From the NCBI GenBank assembly GCA_007026445.1, contig VDMD01000002.1, forward strand, positions 248,001 through 312,000: a stretch of 64,000 bases of DNA. The letters are read 5' to 3'. Under the pieces are notes generated by a model. That model was not told the DNA's origin, did no database searches, and saw only the letters and a list, made by a program, of their open reading frames with translations. Below are positions 21,340 to 32,919 of this stretch, piece after piece (within the stretch, counting starts at the first letter, position 1; each line of letters begins with the position of its first letter). This stretch comes from Schizophyllum amplum (lineage: Eukaryota > Basidiomycota > Agaricomycetes > Agaricales > Schizophyllaceae). The position numbers were made by a program, and so were the translations under genes.

Positions 21340-24300
21340 ATGGCGGAGTACGTGTATGCGCTACACGACTTTCTCCCGGAAAACGAAGATGAGATCGACT
21401 TCAAGGCGGGAGAGAGGATAGAGATTGTGGAAAGGGACGAATTGTATGGGGATGGCTGGTGGAAGGTGAGTCTCCTCCGCGGGTGATCGTACCACTTCTC
21501 CTCCGGTCTTAGACAAGCGAAGGATAATGTCCCCTTATAATGGACGCCCACGCCCCTCTCCCTGCACCTCCTTCCACATTCGATGTCGTTGCATGAACGT
21601 TTCTCACTCTTCAATTCTAAGGGCCGCAATCTCGCCGGCAAAGTCGGCTTGTTCCCTCAAACGTACACCGCCCCCGCTCCCGCCGCTTCTGCCAGCTTTG
21701 ACGACGCTCAGCCAACCCCCACCAAAGCAACTGCACAATCAATGGACGGAGATACCCCCGCTTCCCCTGCCCTCTCATCCACGGAACCGCCTGCGATCCA
21801 GCTCAATGGCCTCGACGCTGCGTCGGACGCCGAAAGCACAGACGGCGTCATGAAGGAGACCATGACCGATGTGCAAAAGGCCCTTGAGCAGCTAGGCGCA
21901 CGCCGCGATGGCGATGGCCGCAGCTTCAGCTTCACCAGCACGCAAGACGACCGCGACACCGAGACCGACACGGACTATGACATCAGCGACGTCGACACCC
22001 AGGACGGCGAGAACTGGCATAAGGGTGCGCGCCGCAAATTGGCCGAGAAAGCGCGTAGGGCTGTCGAGGAAGCGGAGAAGCTTGAGCTCATGATGGGCAG
22101 CTACCGAGATGGCGAGCGGTTGGTCGCGCCCCCTATCGACGTGGAGATGAGCGACGAGAGCGAGGACGAGCACGACGAGCACGATGACCGCTTCGATCAC
22201 GACCGCGACTACACCTCCCACTCGTATCAGCGCGACCACCCCTATATTCCCGAGGAGAGCGAGGAGGACGAAGAACCTGTGCGCAAGGCCGAGGCAGCCG
22301 ACGCCGTGTCTCCGATGTCGGACGACCTGCAACTGCCTGCGCATGACGAGGACGAGCCCGCGACAGCTACCGCGCCTCGAACACGCATCGGTGTTCGGAG
22401 TCGATCGCCATCGCGCTCGCCGCCCCCGGCCATTCCACCAACGGCAGAAAACGCCGACGCGTCACCTCAAGTACTATCCACTCCCATGCTTCCTGCAACA
22501 GAGATAACTCCCACTCCGTCTGCCAGTGTCTTGCCGTTTCCCGAGCGCAAGGCAGCTTCTCCGGCGCTATCCAACGGCTTGCCTTCACCAGCGTCTTCAT
22601 CATTCGGAACCGCACACAGCCGCCAACCCTCACAACCTCTGCAGCTGTCCGCGGCGCCGTCCAAGCACAGTAGCTTCGCGTCCAGACCCTCGTCACCCCC
22701 GCAGCCACCACATACGGCTTCGTCCCTTCAGCCTACCCTTGTGGACGAGAAGCCAGATAAAGTCAAGGGTCACCCATCCGAGTGGACCGTTGACGACGTG
22801 ATTGACTGGTTGCGCTCGAAAGGCTTCGGCGATGATGTATGCGAGAAGTTCATTGGTACGCAGCACAGCCCAATCATCGAATTTGAGACTAACTCTCGAG
22901 ACAGAGCAAGAAATTACCGGCGACGTCCTCCTCGAGCTTGACGTCAACCTGCTCAAGTCCGAGATCGGCATCATGGCGTTTGGCAAGCGTATGCGCATTG
23001 CGAACGCTATCACGGATCTGCGTCGCCCACCATCCGTGGTGTACTCCGACCACATCGAGCCATCGACACCAATTTCACCCGCCCAGCAGCACTCGCGCAG
23101 TCAGAGCCAGTCGCACAGCCACCACTCGTTCCCTGGGACGGGCGCGGCCTCCTTTGTGTCGAACTTGGGTCCTGCAGGGGGTTCACTGGTGTCGCCGACA
23201 CTCAACGATGGGCAGCCCTCACCGAGAATGAGGACATTCGCAGAGCGCGACGGCTCGGAGCGGAGTGCGAGTGTCGATGACGGCGCCATCGGGATGGCTC
23301 TATCTCCCGAGACGTTTACCCGCGGCTTCGGTGTAAGCAGTTCTTTCTGCAGACATATAACTATACAAACATAGATTCCACAGCTTTCCCTGTCGCCGAG
23401 CGATGGCGCTCTCAATGCGAAAGCCGTGTCTGACATTCAAGAGGAGGCTGAGGAAGACCGGGGGGTACTCAGCGAGGTAAGAGGCTAACTTACTATCGCT
23501 CTGTCATACTTACGTCGTATAACCAGAGCGAGGCCCACCCAGCCAACAGCAGTAGCGTTCGCCGGCGTATCTGGGGCAGGTCGCAGGACTCGGGCAACTC
23601 CGCTGAGAAGGCTTCAAGGCATTCAGCCGGTGCCGCATCTCCGTCTCCGTCTTCGCCCTCCCAGGAACACAAGGAGGAGAAGGAGGAGAAGAAGAGCAAG
23701 GACAAGGACACTGCTCGTGGTCACCGTGCCCGCAAGAGCATGGATGGCAACACGGGCAGAGGCAGTGAGCGCCTGAGCATCTTTGGCGGCTCGTTGCCCT
23801 TGGGCCGCAGCCGGAAACCTCCTCCGAAGTACAATCCGTTCGTGTGCATGATTAATGGTGCATGGAGGTACTGACTCTTCCTCAGCGAGGACTCCTCCGA
23901 GAAGCCAGGGTCTTCCTTCACACTCGGACGCATGAGCGGCAGGAAGACGTCGAACGGCCGACCATCGACTTCCGGCGGCCTCACGGAGAAAGAGCACCAG
24001 AAGGAGAAGGACAAGAAGCCTGCAAAGGAGAAGAAGGAAGGCAAGGAGAAAGCCAAGGATGCGAAGGAGAAGGCGGAAGCCGACAAGCGCGACCCACCGC
24101 AGTCGCCTACACTCTTGCGCAAACGCACATCGTCCACGCCGCACATGCCGACCCTTCAGGACAATGGGAAGGACAAGGAGAGAGCGACTGGTCCGCTCAA
24201 ACAGGGCCAGAGCATCCTGGAGCAGATCGGCGAGCCTGACCATGCCGGGTGGATGCGCAAGAAGGGCGATCGGTACAACAGCTGGAAACCGCGGTACTTT

Positions 24301-25435
24301 GTCCTGAAGGGCCCGCATCTGTATTACCTTCGGAGCAACAGCACCAGCGTAAGTACTCTAATGCGCTCTATACGAAGTAAAATGCTGAGAGCCTGTGTAG
24401 GAGACGAAGATCAAGGGCTACGTCAACATCCTTGGGTATAAGGTCACCGTGGACGAGAGCGTTGATCCGGGGCGCTATGGCTTCCGGATAGACCACGACC
24501 ACGACAAGACGCATTACTTCAGCTCCGAGGAGAAGACGGTCATTCGGGACTGGATGAAGGCGATCATGAAGGCTACCATCGGGCGTGACTACACCAGTAC
24601 GTCTGCATATATCAAGTTGTCTGCTAGCCGCTCACCGCTTTGCAGGACCGGTCGTATCATCCGTAAACATTCCTACCATCCCCCTCATGGTTGCGCAAGC
24701 CATGAACCCTGCACCCCGCCCGCCGTCGCCGACCGCGCGTGAGGCGACGCAGAAAGCGATGCGCAGAGAGAACCCCAACCAGTTGTCCAGCCGCGATGCG
24801 CGGGTGCTCATGGGCCTGCCGTCGAGCACGGACACGAAGGAGGAGCGCGCTCGTTTGGAGTCGTTCTTCACGAACGAGACTGTGGAGCCGGATGCGATAC
24901 AGCCAACGGACACGCCCAAGCTTCCTCCCCCACGCCCGTCGCGCGAAATGCGGCGTCTGAGCTCGCAGCAGCCGTCGGTGCGCATATCTCTCACACGCTG
25001 CCGACATTTCACTGACAAACATGCGTACAGGTCCCGCTAGACGATGCCCTCATTGACTGGGCGAACTCGCACCTCCCCGCCAACCTCCAGATCCAGGACG
25101 GCGGCAGTCCCCTCATCGGCGGGCTTGGCCTCCTCCGCCTCGCCGAGTCCATCAAGGGCCAGCCCTCCAACCCGCCCGTGCCGGACTCTGCGTTCCCCCG
25201 CGACGCGGGCGACGACCGGCTCGACGGGCTCTTCCGCTTATTCGACTTCCTGCTGGACAACGACGTGAAGATGGGGAGCGTGAGCATTAACGATGTGCGG
25301 CAGGGGAAGCGGGATAAGGTGATTCAGATTATGCGTGCGCTGAAGGCGTGGGAGGACAAGCGGAAGGCGATCGCGCAGAGCATCGGGAAGGGCGCGGTGC
25401 AGGCGGGGCAGTTCATGGCGCCGGCGTACACGTAG
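21340..25435 (+). CDS. Boi1/Pob1-type polarity protein (SH3-SAM-PH)
   Basis: Nine exons: 21340-21465, 21622-22855, 22905-23332, 23375-23476, 23527-23837, 23886-24348, 24401-24596, 24646-24977 and 25031-25435; 1198 aa. SH3 domain at residues 1-57 (ALHDFLPENEDEIDFKAGE ... GWWKGRNLAGKVGLFP), split by the first intron. SAM domain (EWTVDDVIDWLRSKGFGDDV ... ELDVNLLKSEIGI) near 430-500. PH domain (AGWMRKKGDRYNSWKPRYF ... KTVIRDWMKAIMK) near 845-950. The C-terminal 130 residues (ALIDWANSHLPANLQ ... FLLDNDVKM ... INDVRQGKRDKVIQIM) resemble a calponin-homology domain. Yeast and fission-yeast relatives act at sites of polarised growth with Cdc42/Rho and formin. Long acidic, Ser/Pro- and Lys-rich linkers separate the domains. 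Confidence 0.87.
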
Positions 25436-25930
25436 GTCAGGCTTTGTGTCTGGGCTAGTCGAGCTGTGCGGTGTCGTTTCGGTGTTGTGGTGTTCGGGCG
25501 AAACGGCATTCCTTTCTTGTTTTTTTGTATTCATGTTCATATTCGACCCACATGCGATACCGCGACCACTCTCATTTGGCTCCCGACATCGTTACCGTAC
25601 CGTACAAGATAGTAGAAAGATCCGACAGCGTACAAGGTAGTTTACAGTAAGTTATCCAGCAATCACGACGGAGGGAGACTTCCGGACTCTTTCACAGATC
25701 TGCCGTTGTTAGTATCTATCGTTTCCGCTGTCACATACGTACCCTCAGTTGTTCTTGTATTTAGGATGTTCATGAATTCGACGCTAGCGTTTAACGAAAT
25801 ACGTCGGAGGGAACATGCGATGAATTTGGTACTTCAGCAAGGCAAGTTCAGTAGACATCGTTTTGGGAAGATGAGGTAGAGAGGTAAGTAGGTAAGTACA
25901 CAGAATGAAGATCAATCGAAGATACAAACA
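25436..25930. other. Convergent intergenic gap
   Basis: 495 bp between converging Boi1-like and SAP18 genes, probably both 3' UTRs. No further structure is recognised. Confidence 0.4.
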
Positions 25931-26929
25931 TCAATCGTATCGTGGTCCACGTCTTCGCGGAGGCGGAGAACGAGATCTTCTGTCGCCCCTGCCACCACGA
26001 CTACCCCAGCCAACATCCCCGCCACCACGATGAGGAGGTGAGTCGCGTCGAGGGGGTGGCGCACGCCTGTCCCGGTCCCGGTCAGCGTCCCGGTCTGGTG
26101 ACCGGCGCACCGAGTCGCGGTCTATGCCTCGTCCCCTCCCTCCCCCGCGTGGCGCGTTCGAGTCGCCCCTCCAGTGACCGCCCCCGCGCCCCGCCGCAGC
26201 CGCAGGGCCCAGCGGTGCACCCCACCCCGCGTCACCTCCTCGCCCGGTCCCCTTCTCCGCGGCAGCCTTCCACCCATTCGACGCAGGCGCCGCGGTCGCG
26301 CTGCCCTTGATATTGAGCTCCGTGCCGAGGTTGACGCGCTGCGGGAAGAGCACGGCGACAAGCAGATAGTCGCCGGGCACAAAGCGCAGCTCGTCGAGCG
26401 TGCGCTCTGCCTTCTCCGGGTCCGCGGGCGCGCGCGGCGCGTCGTCCGTGTCCTCGAGGAGGCGCGGGGCGGTGGTGCCGAGCGCGCCGGGCTCGCCGAG
26501 GATGTCGCGGGAGTAGACGATGCCGAGGTCCTTTTGGGAGAAGCGGCCCTTGGTGCTGGAGTCTGCGTAGACGGTGCGGAAGCTGAAGCGGGCGAGGGGG
26601 TGGCGGTATTCGGGGACGTGGGGCGCGGTGTTGCGCAGGGTGGACACGACTTCGCGGAGGGTGGCGTCTTTCCTGGGGGGTGTGGTGAGTGAGGGGGGAG
26701 GGGTAGAGTGAGGCGATACGCACCAGGTAAAGAGCTGCTGCTCGTCCGTTGTTGGCAGGGTTCCGTCTTCGAAGAAGGTGAGCCTGTGGAAGCTACCTAT
26801 TTTGACAAAAGTGCGGATAAGAAATGGCACTGTCTGATGCTCATTAGCTTCAGAGTAGTGGAATTGCACTATTCTAACCTTTTCGCGGTCAATGATAGGC
26901 GCGCCGGCTGGGGTGGTGTCGACCTCCAT
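25931..26929 (-). CDS. SAP18 (Sin3/ASAP complex subunit) with long RG/RS tail
   Basis: Exons 26929-26724 and 26672-25931 (51-nt intron) give 315 aa. Residues about 10-165 are SAP18: IDREKVRIVQFHY ... HYSEANEHQTVPFLIRTFVKIG ... DEQQLFTWKDATLREVVSTLRN ... RFSFRTVYAD ... FVPGDYLLVAVLFP. SAP18 binds the Sin3-HDAC corepressor and, with RNPS1 and Acinus, forms the ASAP splicing/exon-junction complex. The family is usually about 150-170 aa. Here a low-complexity tail follows, rich in RGG, then DRDRDRR and RS dipeptides, ending SRSPPPRRRGPRYD, which looks like an SR-protein or RNA-binding tail. It is divergent from the amine oxidase gene. Confidence 0.85.
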   Translation of the reverse strand: MEVDTTPAGAPIIDREKVRIVQFHYSEANEHQTVPFLIRTFVKIGSFHRLTFFEDGTLPTTDEQQLFTWCVSPHSTPPPSLTTPPRKDATLREVVSTLRNTAPHVPEYRHPLARFSFRTVYADSSTKGRFSQKDLGIVYSRDILGEPGALGTTAPRLLEDTDDAPRAPADPEKAERTLDELRFVPGDYLLVAVLFPQRVNLGTELNIKGSATAAPASNGWKAAAEKGTGRGGDAGWGAPLGPAAAAGRGGGHWRGDSNAPRGGGRGRGIDRDSVRRSPDRDADRDRDRRAPPPRRDSPPHRGGGDVGWGSRGGRGDRRSRSPPPRRRGPRYD

Positions 26930-27305
26930 GACGGTCAAGAACAAAGCGCGTATTATTTGGTTATTGATGCGCACAAACAAGCCATTGTTCGACTTTTCCT
27001 TCCTTTTTTGGTGTTCTTTGTTCTGTGCTCCTCCGTGTCCGTATCGGAGGCGAGCCCAACATGTCCGGATCGCCGACAATGGCTATCTCAATAGCCTCTG
27101 TATACCGCCTCGAACCCGCAAGTCAGCCGCAAGTCAGTCGCAGAACCTGATAAGGCAGGCTGATAAGCTGGCACTGACTCCGATGATGAGCCAAGCCGGG
27201 CGCTTGCCAGTCCCCTCGTTGTCGACCTGACGATAAGAAGAGACTGCCGCGGCCATATAATAAGCTGAGGGTGCGCCTGCATATCGAGGTTCTTGACAGC
27301 CTGCC
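26930..27305. promoter_or_regulatory. Divergent promoter, SAP18 / copper amine oxidase
   Basis: 376 bp between divergent starts. CATATAATAAG near 27255 is a TATA candidate about 50 bp upstream of the amine oxidase ATG. Two nearby CAGCCGCAAGTCAG-like repeats occur at 27117-27140. Confidence 0.4.
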
Positions 27306-30288
27306 ATGACGGCCCCCGCGTACGCGTACGAACCTCTCAAGCAGGAGGACGCGCCGGCCCAGCCCGCGCCCTCCAGCGCCCGCCGTCGCCTCGGCGCATT
27401 CGCCGCCCTCTTCCTCGGCACCATCGCATTCTCCGCGATTGTCTTCCGTCCCGCTGCGCAGATCGAGGATCTCATCTTCCACGACGCTGCCGCGGAGGAC
27501 GCGCCTACCCTCGCCCAGTGCGCGGCCCCCGTTGTCTCCGCGGCCAAGCCCCCCGCGCCGATCAACCCGTGGGCATCTCTCACTGTCGACGAGACGTCGG
27601 ATGTGCAGCGATGGCTTGAGGCGCCCGAGCGTGGCCTTAACCTCACGCGCGCGCAGGGATCAGTCATGTCCGACAATGTCATCTTCCTCATCGAGCGCCA
27701 CTACCCTGCCAAGGTCGATGCGCTCGCCTACCTCGACAATCCCGTCCCGGAACTGGAGCCGGCAAAGTACGCCCGTGTCTCCATCCATGAAGGCACTATC
27801 CCCGCGGTCAAGGTTTACCTCGTCGGCCCCTTGCCCACCAGCGAGGAGACGACGATGCGGGAGCTTACGGAAATCTACCATCGCGACATCCCCTTCAACG
27901 CACGCAGCTACATCACCGGCGACGAGCTCCCCCAGATGCTGGGCAAAGTGATCCCGCCACTCGCGGATGCCATGCAGGTACGTTATCGCACATATCGCTC
28001 TGCCTGCGACTAACTGGTAACTCAGGAACTCTTCAATGGCAGTGCTCGCGGTTTACCGAACGATACCTTCGTCGCGTCAGGCAGCGCACCCTTCAGCTAC
28101 GATGGCGAGTTCCGCCGCATGTGGATCTCCTGGCGCCGCAACGCTCCCGGTCCCTGGCTGCACCCCATCGGTTTCTGGCAATACGTCGACATGTCCGGCA
28201 CCGATCCTGAGGAGTGGAAGATTCTCAAGGTTTCTACTCTTGTTTTATTCCATCCTTCCCCCTCACTGACTGATCCCACCCAGGTCGTCTATAACAAGCA
28301 GGTCTTTGATTCCGTCGACGACTTCAACGCCGCGCTCAAGGACGGGACGCTCGTGCGCTCCCATCACGACTCCAACGCCGACGTCTCGTGGGCGACGCGC
28401 AAGCCCAGCGGGCCCGTGCGCGACCTCGAGCATCTCCCCGGCCCGCGCTCCGTGTCCTTCGCCGGCCTGCGCTTCCGCATTGACCGCAAGACGCAGTTCG
28501 TGAGCTGGATGGGGTGGAGCATGTACCTCGGCTTCGACCGCGACATGGGCCTCAACTTCTGGGACATCCGCATCAAGGGCGAGCGCATCATCTACGAGGT
28601 ACCTGTGCCCTTGCTCGACGTGGGGCTTCATACTCACCCGCGGCCGTTTAGTTGTCCCCTCAGGAGGCTATTGCGCAGTACTCGGGCAATGACCCCCTGC
28701 AGGCTAGCACGGCCTGGCTGGACCGCCACTTCGGCATGGGCAAGTCCGTGCGCGACATGTTGCCCGGGTACGATTGCCCCCACGAGGCCGTCTTCCTCCC
28801 CGCCACGACGCACTCGGGCCTCGGCAGCGTCCGCGTCGAGCGCGCTATCTGTATCTTCGAGCAAGACTCGGGCAAGCCGATCACGCGCCACACGGGCTAC
28901 CTGGCCGGCGAGTTCGGCGCCGTCAAGGGCTACACTCTGACTATCCGGAGTATCAGCACGGTCGGGAAGTGAGTGATGTTTTTGAATGTTGAGTGGCCAA
29001 TGAGCTGACCGATGCTGTTTCTAGCTACGATTATCGTGAGTGGATGCGCGTGGCTGATAACTCGGTATACTGACGTTGCGCAGTGTTCGATTACCTTTTC
29101 CACCTCGATGGGACCATGGAGGTCAAGCTTTCTGCCTCCGGCTACCTTCAGGGAGGCTTCTGGGAGCCTTCGCAGAACGGGTACGGTGGCCGCATCCGCG
29201 ACTCCAGCAGTACGTCCACCTCCCTTTCCTCTCTTCCCAGTCTTACCCCCACTGACCAAAAATTCCAGTGGGTAATCTTCACGACCACATCATAAACTAC
29301 AAGGTCGACTTCGACATCGCCGGCGTCAAGAACACGCCCGTGAACACGACGATCAGCCAGGAGGTCGTGCACCAGCCGTGGTTCAGCGACGACTGGGGCG
29401 CGGACGTCACGCAGGGCCTGATCACGAAGACGTTCATCAAGAACGAGGACGAGGCGTTGCTGAAGTGGCCCGCGAACTTCCAGGGCGGGTTCTCGGTGGT
29501 GAACCAGGCGGAGAAGAACAGGTGGGACATGCCGCGTGGGTATGCGGTGCACCCGGGGATGTCGCCGATTCACAACGTGCGTCGACTTTGTGGTTCATGG
29601 AGTCTTCTAAGGCCGGAAAGCTGATGGGGACTGGTGCAGACGGTCGTGGGCTCGCGCCGCATGCTGAAGAACGCGAATTGGGCGCGGTACAACATGGCGT
29701 TCTCGCGGCGGAAGGAGAGCGAGCCGTCGTCGAGCAACGCGTGGAACATGAACCTGCCCGGCGCGCCTGTCGTCGACTTCCACGACTTCTTCGATGGCGA
29801 GAGTCTCGAGCAGGAGGACGTCGTCGCGTGGATCAACGTTGGCATGCACCACTTGGTACGATACCTCTTGCGTGACTCTTACAGTCCAAGCTTACCTTCC
29901 CTTAGCCCCAAGCTGAGGACTCGCCTAACACCAAGACCAACATCGCTACCACTGGGTAAGTCTTCTTACTCTCTCCCTTACTATACCCCTTGCTTACGTC
30001 CCCTCACCCAGCTTCATCCTCACACCCCTCAACTTCTTCGACTCCGACATCTCGATGGAGATGTCGAACGCGATCGTGCTCACCGCGCCGCTCAACCCCG
30101 GCGACCCCTTCACCTTCGACAACTACGGCGTCGACCTGGGTCTGACGTGCGTGCCCGCGGCGCCGGCGCCGTTTGAGTACACGCCGTTCAAGAGCTTCGA
30201 CGTGGAGGGGAAGCAGATGCCGTATGGCAGCATGGAGGATGTGCGGAAGGATGCGGAGGGGTACCATCGTATTAGGATCGAGCTGTAG
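27306..30288 (+). CDS. Copper amine oxidase, membrane-anchored
   Basis: Ten exons (27306-27977, 28026-28229, 28284-28598, 28652-28968, 29025-29035, 29084-29209, 29269-29576, 29640-29855, 29906-29955, 30012-30288) give 831 aa. Residues 26-48 are a hydrophobic segment (LGAFAALFLGTIAFSAIVF) after a basic cytosolic end, so it is probably a type II membrane protein with the enzyme outside. It oxidises primary amines to aldehydes, releasing ammonia and H2O2. The cofactor motif STVGNYDYLFDY contains the Tyr converted to topaquinone; this Tyr lies in the 11-nt fifth exon. Copper ligands are the HDH pair (NLHDHIINY) and the His in GMHHLPQAED. Length and motif order match the family. Confidence 0.9.
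29025..29035 (+). other. 11-nt micro-exon coding the topaquinone Tyr
   Basis: CTACGATTATC, flanked by CTAG on the left and a GTGAG donor on the right. With its neighbours it completes Asn-Tyr-Asp-Tyr-Leu. Introns of 56 and 48 nt flank it. Skipping it would remove the catalytic Tyr and shift the frame. Confidence 0.85.
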
Positions 30289-31804
30289 GGGGCTGGGAAG
30301 TACGAGTGTGAAGAGAAATGTTTAGGTAGAGGGGGTACCGGATGGAGGGGGCTTGGAACATGTATGTACGATACAAGAAGTGCGAAATGGATGCATTGGA
30401 ACTGACGTCGTGCTCGAGATGAACGTGCTTGCTGATAAGAGGAAGGGTCTTTTTTGGGTGAGGTAAGCGGAGACGCGAGCGAGGCAAGCTACTTAGTACC
30501 TAGCTAGAAAGCAAAAATTTGCCCTTGACGTGTCGTATCCACACGTGACCATTAACCCCCTACATGCCTCTCCGTGTTCATGTAAAGTCAAGCCTCTGTA
30601 GACGCAGCGCCGGGATATGCGCGACCTCATTTAGGAAGCAGTAACACGTCGACATGCATGCGACTCGCAGCGGCAATGTGAATTTGCGAAGTTGAACATC
30701 GCGTCATGTGACTTATGCGTAATCTTGCCTTCGGATCAGAATCCCGAGTGTACTTACTCCCGGTGCCGGGAATTGGCCGGGAACACGGCTCGTTTGACCA
30801 TGGCGACCATCCTCTCCGCGATTCGTCAGCTCGTCATCCTGCCCTGCGGTCTCTGCTGTGCTTCTGTATACAGAAACAATGACAGTACTTCTTCAGCATT
30901 CAAGTCAACGCCAGGACGTCTAGCGAGACTTTATCGGAATTACGCGAGAACGACAAGAGAACACTGTCTTTTTTCGTCGATGCAAGCGCTTAGGTAATGC
31001 CAACGCGCTGCGACTTCCTCCTGGTTCTCTCAAAAGGTTCATGAGCGAGGACCTCCACGATTGAAGCCGAAGTACACGCGTCGAACGCGCACTTCCTATC
31101 AGGGAGAACAATAGACAATTAGCTCCGCAGGTGAGTACAAGGCAGCGCGTGCTTCTGGAACAAGGCGAATGCTTTTCTTCTCGGTCGATGGCGGACGCAG
31201 CTACTATCTACCTTGACCCTTGAGCACTCAATAACCTGCAGAAAGCCATGACCTCAACTGCAGGTTTGTAGTGTGGCGCAAAAGCTGTGTCGTCGACGGC
31301 GGCGATACCCTCAGTCCCGCCGCCGGTGAAAGAAGCGATATGCATCTGAGAAGAAGATCCTTTCATGATACAGCGTTACGAGTCTCTCAATGCGAGCCCC
31401 GCGCCATGTCAGGCGAGACTGAAGTGAGTTTTCTGCTACCTCACCGCTCCATCTTACACAGACTTGTCAAAGAGATAGCTTTGATGCGCACTTCATCAGC
31501 ACGGCACATTCGTAGACAAGAAACGCACCTTCATAGACAACTCAGACCTTTTCTCAACAGGGCGCTTGGATGGACAATGCAGTGACGACCTGTCGTGGGA
31601 TATCCGCACCGCAATTGCAGGTCCTGCCGCGTGCTATTATCATAAACTAGCTGCTATGCATGTTTATGACCTGCATGCTGGTCCTACACTCAGGCCCTTG
31701 CGGTATATAAGAAGCACTTCCTCTCCATACCCTCTCCACACCTCTTGACCACAGCGACGAAGTTCCTCGATTTCCTTCCACACAAACTACAATACTCGTC
31801 GACA
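30289..31804. promoter_or_regulatory. Intergenic region; left part of inverted duplication
   Basis: No gene is supported. From about 30950 the sequence matches, in inverted orientation, the region 62676-63560. The best-conserved part is about 31571-31690 and includes GTTTATGACCTGCATGCTGG. A CAG/GTGAGT donor-like block is at 31129-31141, and TATATAAG at 31704-31711 lies about 95 bp before the ATG of BED-like gene 2. Confidence 0.55.
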
Positions 31805-32919
31805 ATGTCCTCTACATCTGCCAGGTACGTCGCATCACCGCAGGCGCTATTGTTCACACTGAGACTTTTCCTGATTAGGCCTGGGTTCTCGATGCGCGTC
31901 ATCAGCGGGCCGAATCCCTGCTTCCAACCTGCCTCCTCTATCCTCGACTCGACGCTAGCGGCACGCCCAGCATGCCCGACTCTCTCGCGATCTTCCAAGC
32001 CGAAGTCCAAGGCGAAGCCCAAGCCCAAGCCGCGCACCCTAAAGACCGCCCCGCCGCCACCGCCCGGCAGCCGCGCCACCTACCGCATGGAAGCCGAGCG
32101 CTTTGACGACTGGTCCGCCTACATCTGGGTCGCCGCCTTCTCCTCCGTCGGCGCACGATGCGCGGCCTGCCGCCGTCGCATCCTCGCGGACGTCCGATCC
32201 AACGGGCGCTTTGTGATCCCGAACCTCACGAGGCATATTGAAGAGAAGTGCAAGGCGCGGCGGCGCATCGAGAAGGGCGAGATGCCATTCCCGGAGCCTA
32301 GGCGATATGAGGCTTCGCTGGAGGACGACCACAGGAAGGGGCGCGAGGGCGTCTTATACGAGGTCTTCCGGGGCGGTGCGCCGCCTCCGGGGACGATCTT
32401 AGCTGAGAAGTCTTCGCGGGAGGAGTTGGGGCCTGTGATAGAACCGGCGGCGAAGCAGCAGCAGCAGCAGGAGGAGGAGGAGGAGGAGGAGGAGGAGCGA
32501 GACGATGAGGACAACATCCAGTCGTCTATGACTGACGTATGTATCTCTTCTCATTGCTCAGAACATCGCTCATCTCTTCGCAGATTACGAATATACCGTC
32601 GGGATTGCCACTTCCGCCTGCATCTGGCATCTGTCCCGCGATTCACACCATCCAGACAAAGCAGCCTCCTTGCCCGCGGTTCGTCTCTAGAGGATGGTCT
32701 GCGTCCAAGCCATCATCGACTCTGCGGGAGTGCTCGCCATTTCGAAGCAGCCAACCTGTTCATCTCGGCATGTCGCAGGCCGAGTGGGACTCTGACTCAT
32801 CCGACGACGAGCTCATGGATACGGACGACGTGTACCCACCGTACGACTATGGCCTGAGGGTACAACAAGCGCTCTCGCAAGAGCGGTCGACGGCCTCGGT
32901 GGACGTCGATATGTGCTGA
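31805..32919 (+). CDS. BED-finger-like protein, copy 2
   Basis: Exons 31805-31824, 31879-32536 and 32584-32919 give 337 aa. The finger core reads YIWVAAFSSVGARCAACRRR then RHIEEKC, that is Cys-x2-Cys ... His-x4-Cys with an aromatic lead, then the basic KARRRIEKGE. A Pro run precedes it and a PKSKAKPKPKPR basic stretch lies upstream. Near residue 205 a repeat-coded Gln5-Glu8 tract (32453-32503) is unique to this copy. The C terminus keeps the acidic MSQAEWDSDSSDDELMD and QERSTASVDVDMC blocks found in copy 3. Intron sites and phases (2, then 0) are identical in all copies. It is probably nuclear DNA-binding; no transposase is attached. Confidence 0.72.
32453..32503 (+). repeat. CAG/GAG triplet repeat
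   Basis: Five CAG codons followed by about eight GAG codons inside BED-like gene 2, coding a Gln-Glu tract. It is absent from the other two paralogues, so it expanded after duplication. Confidence 0.7.
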
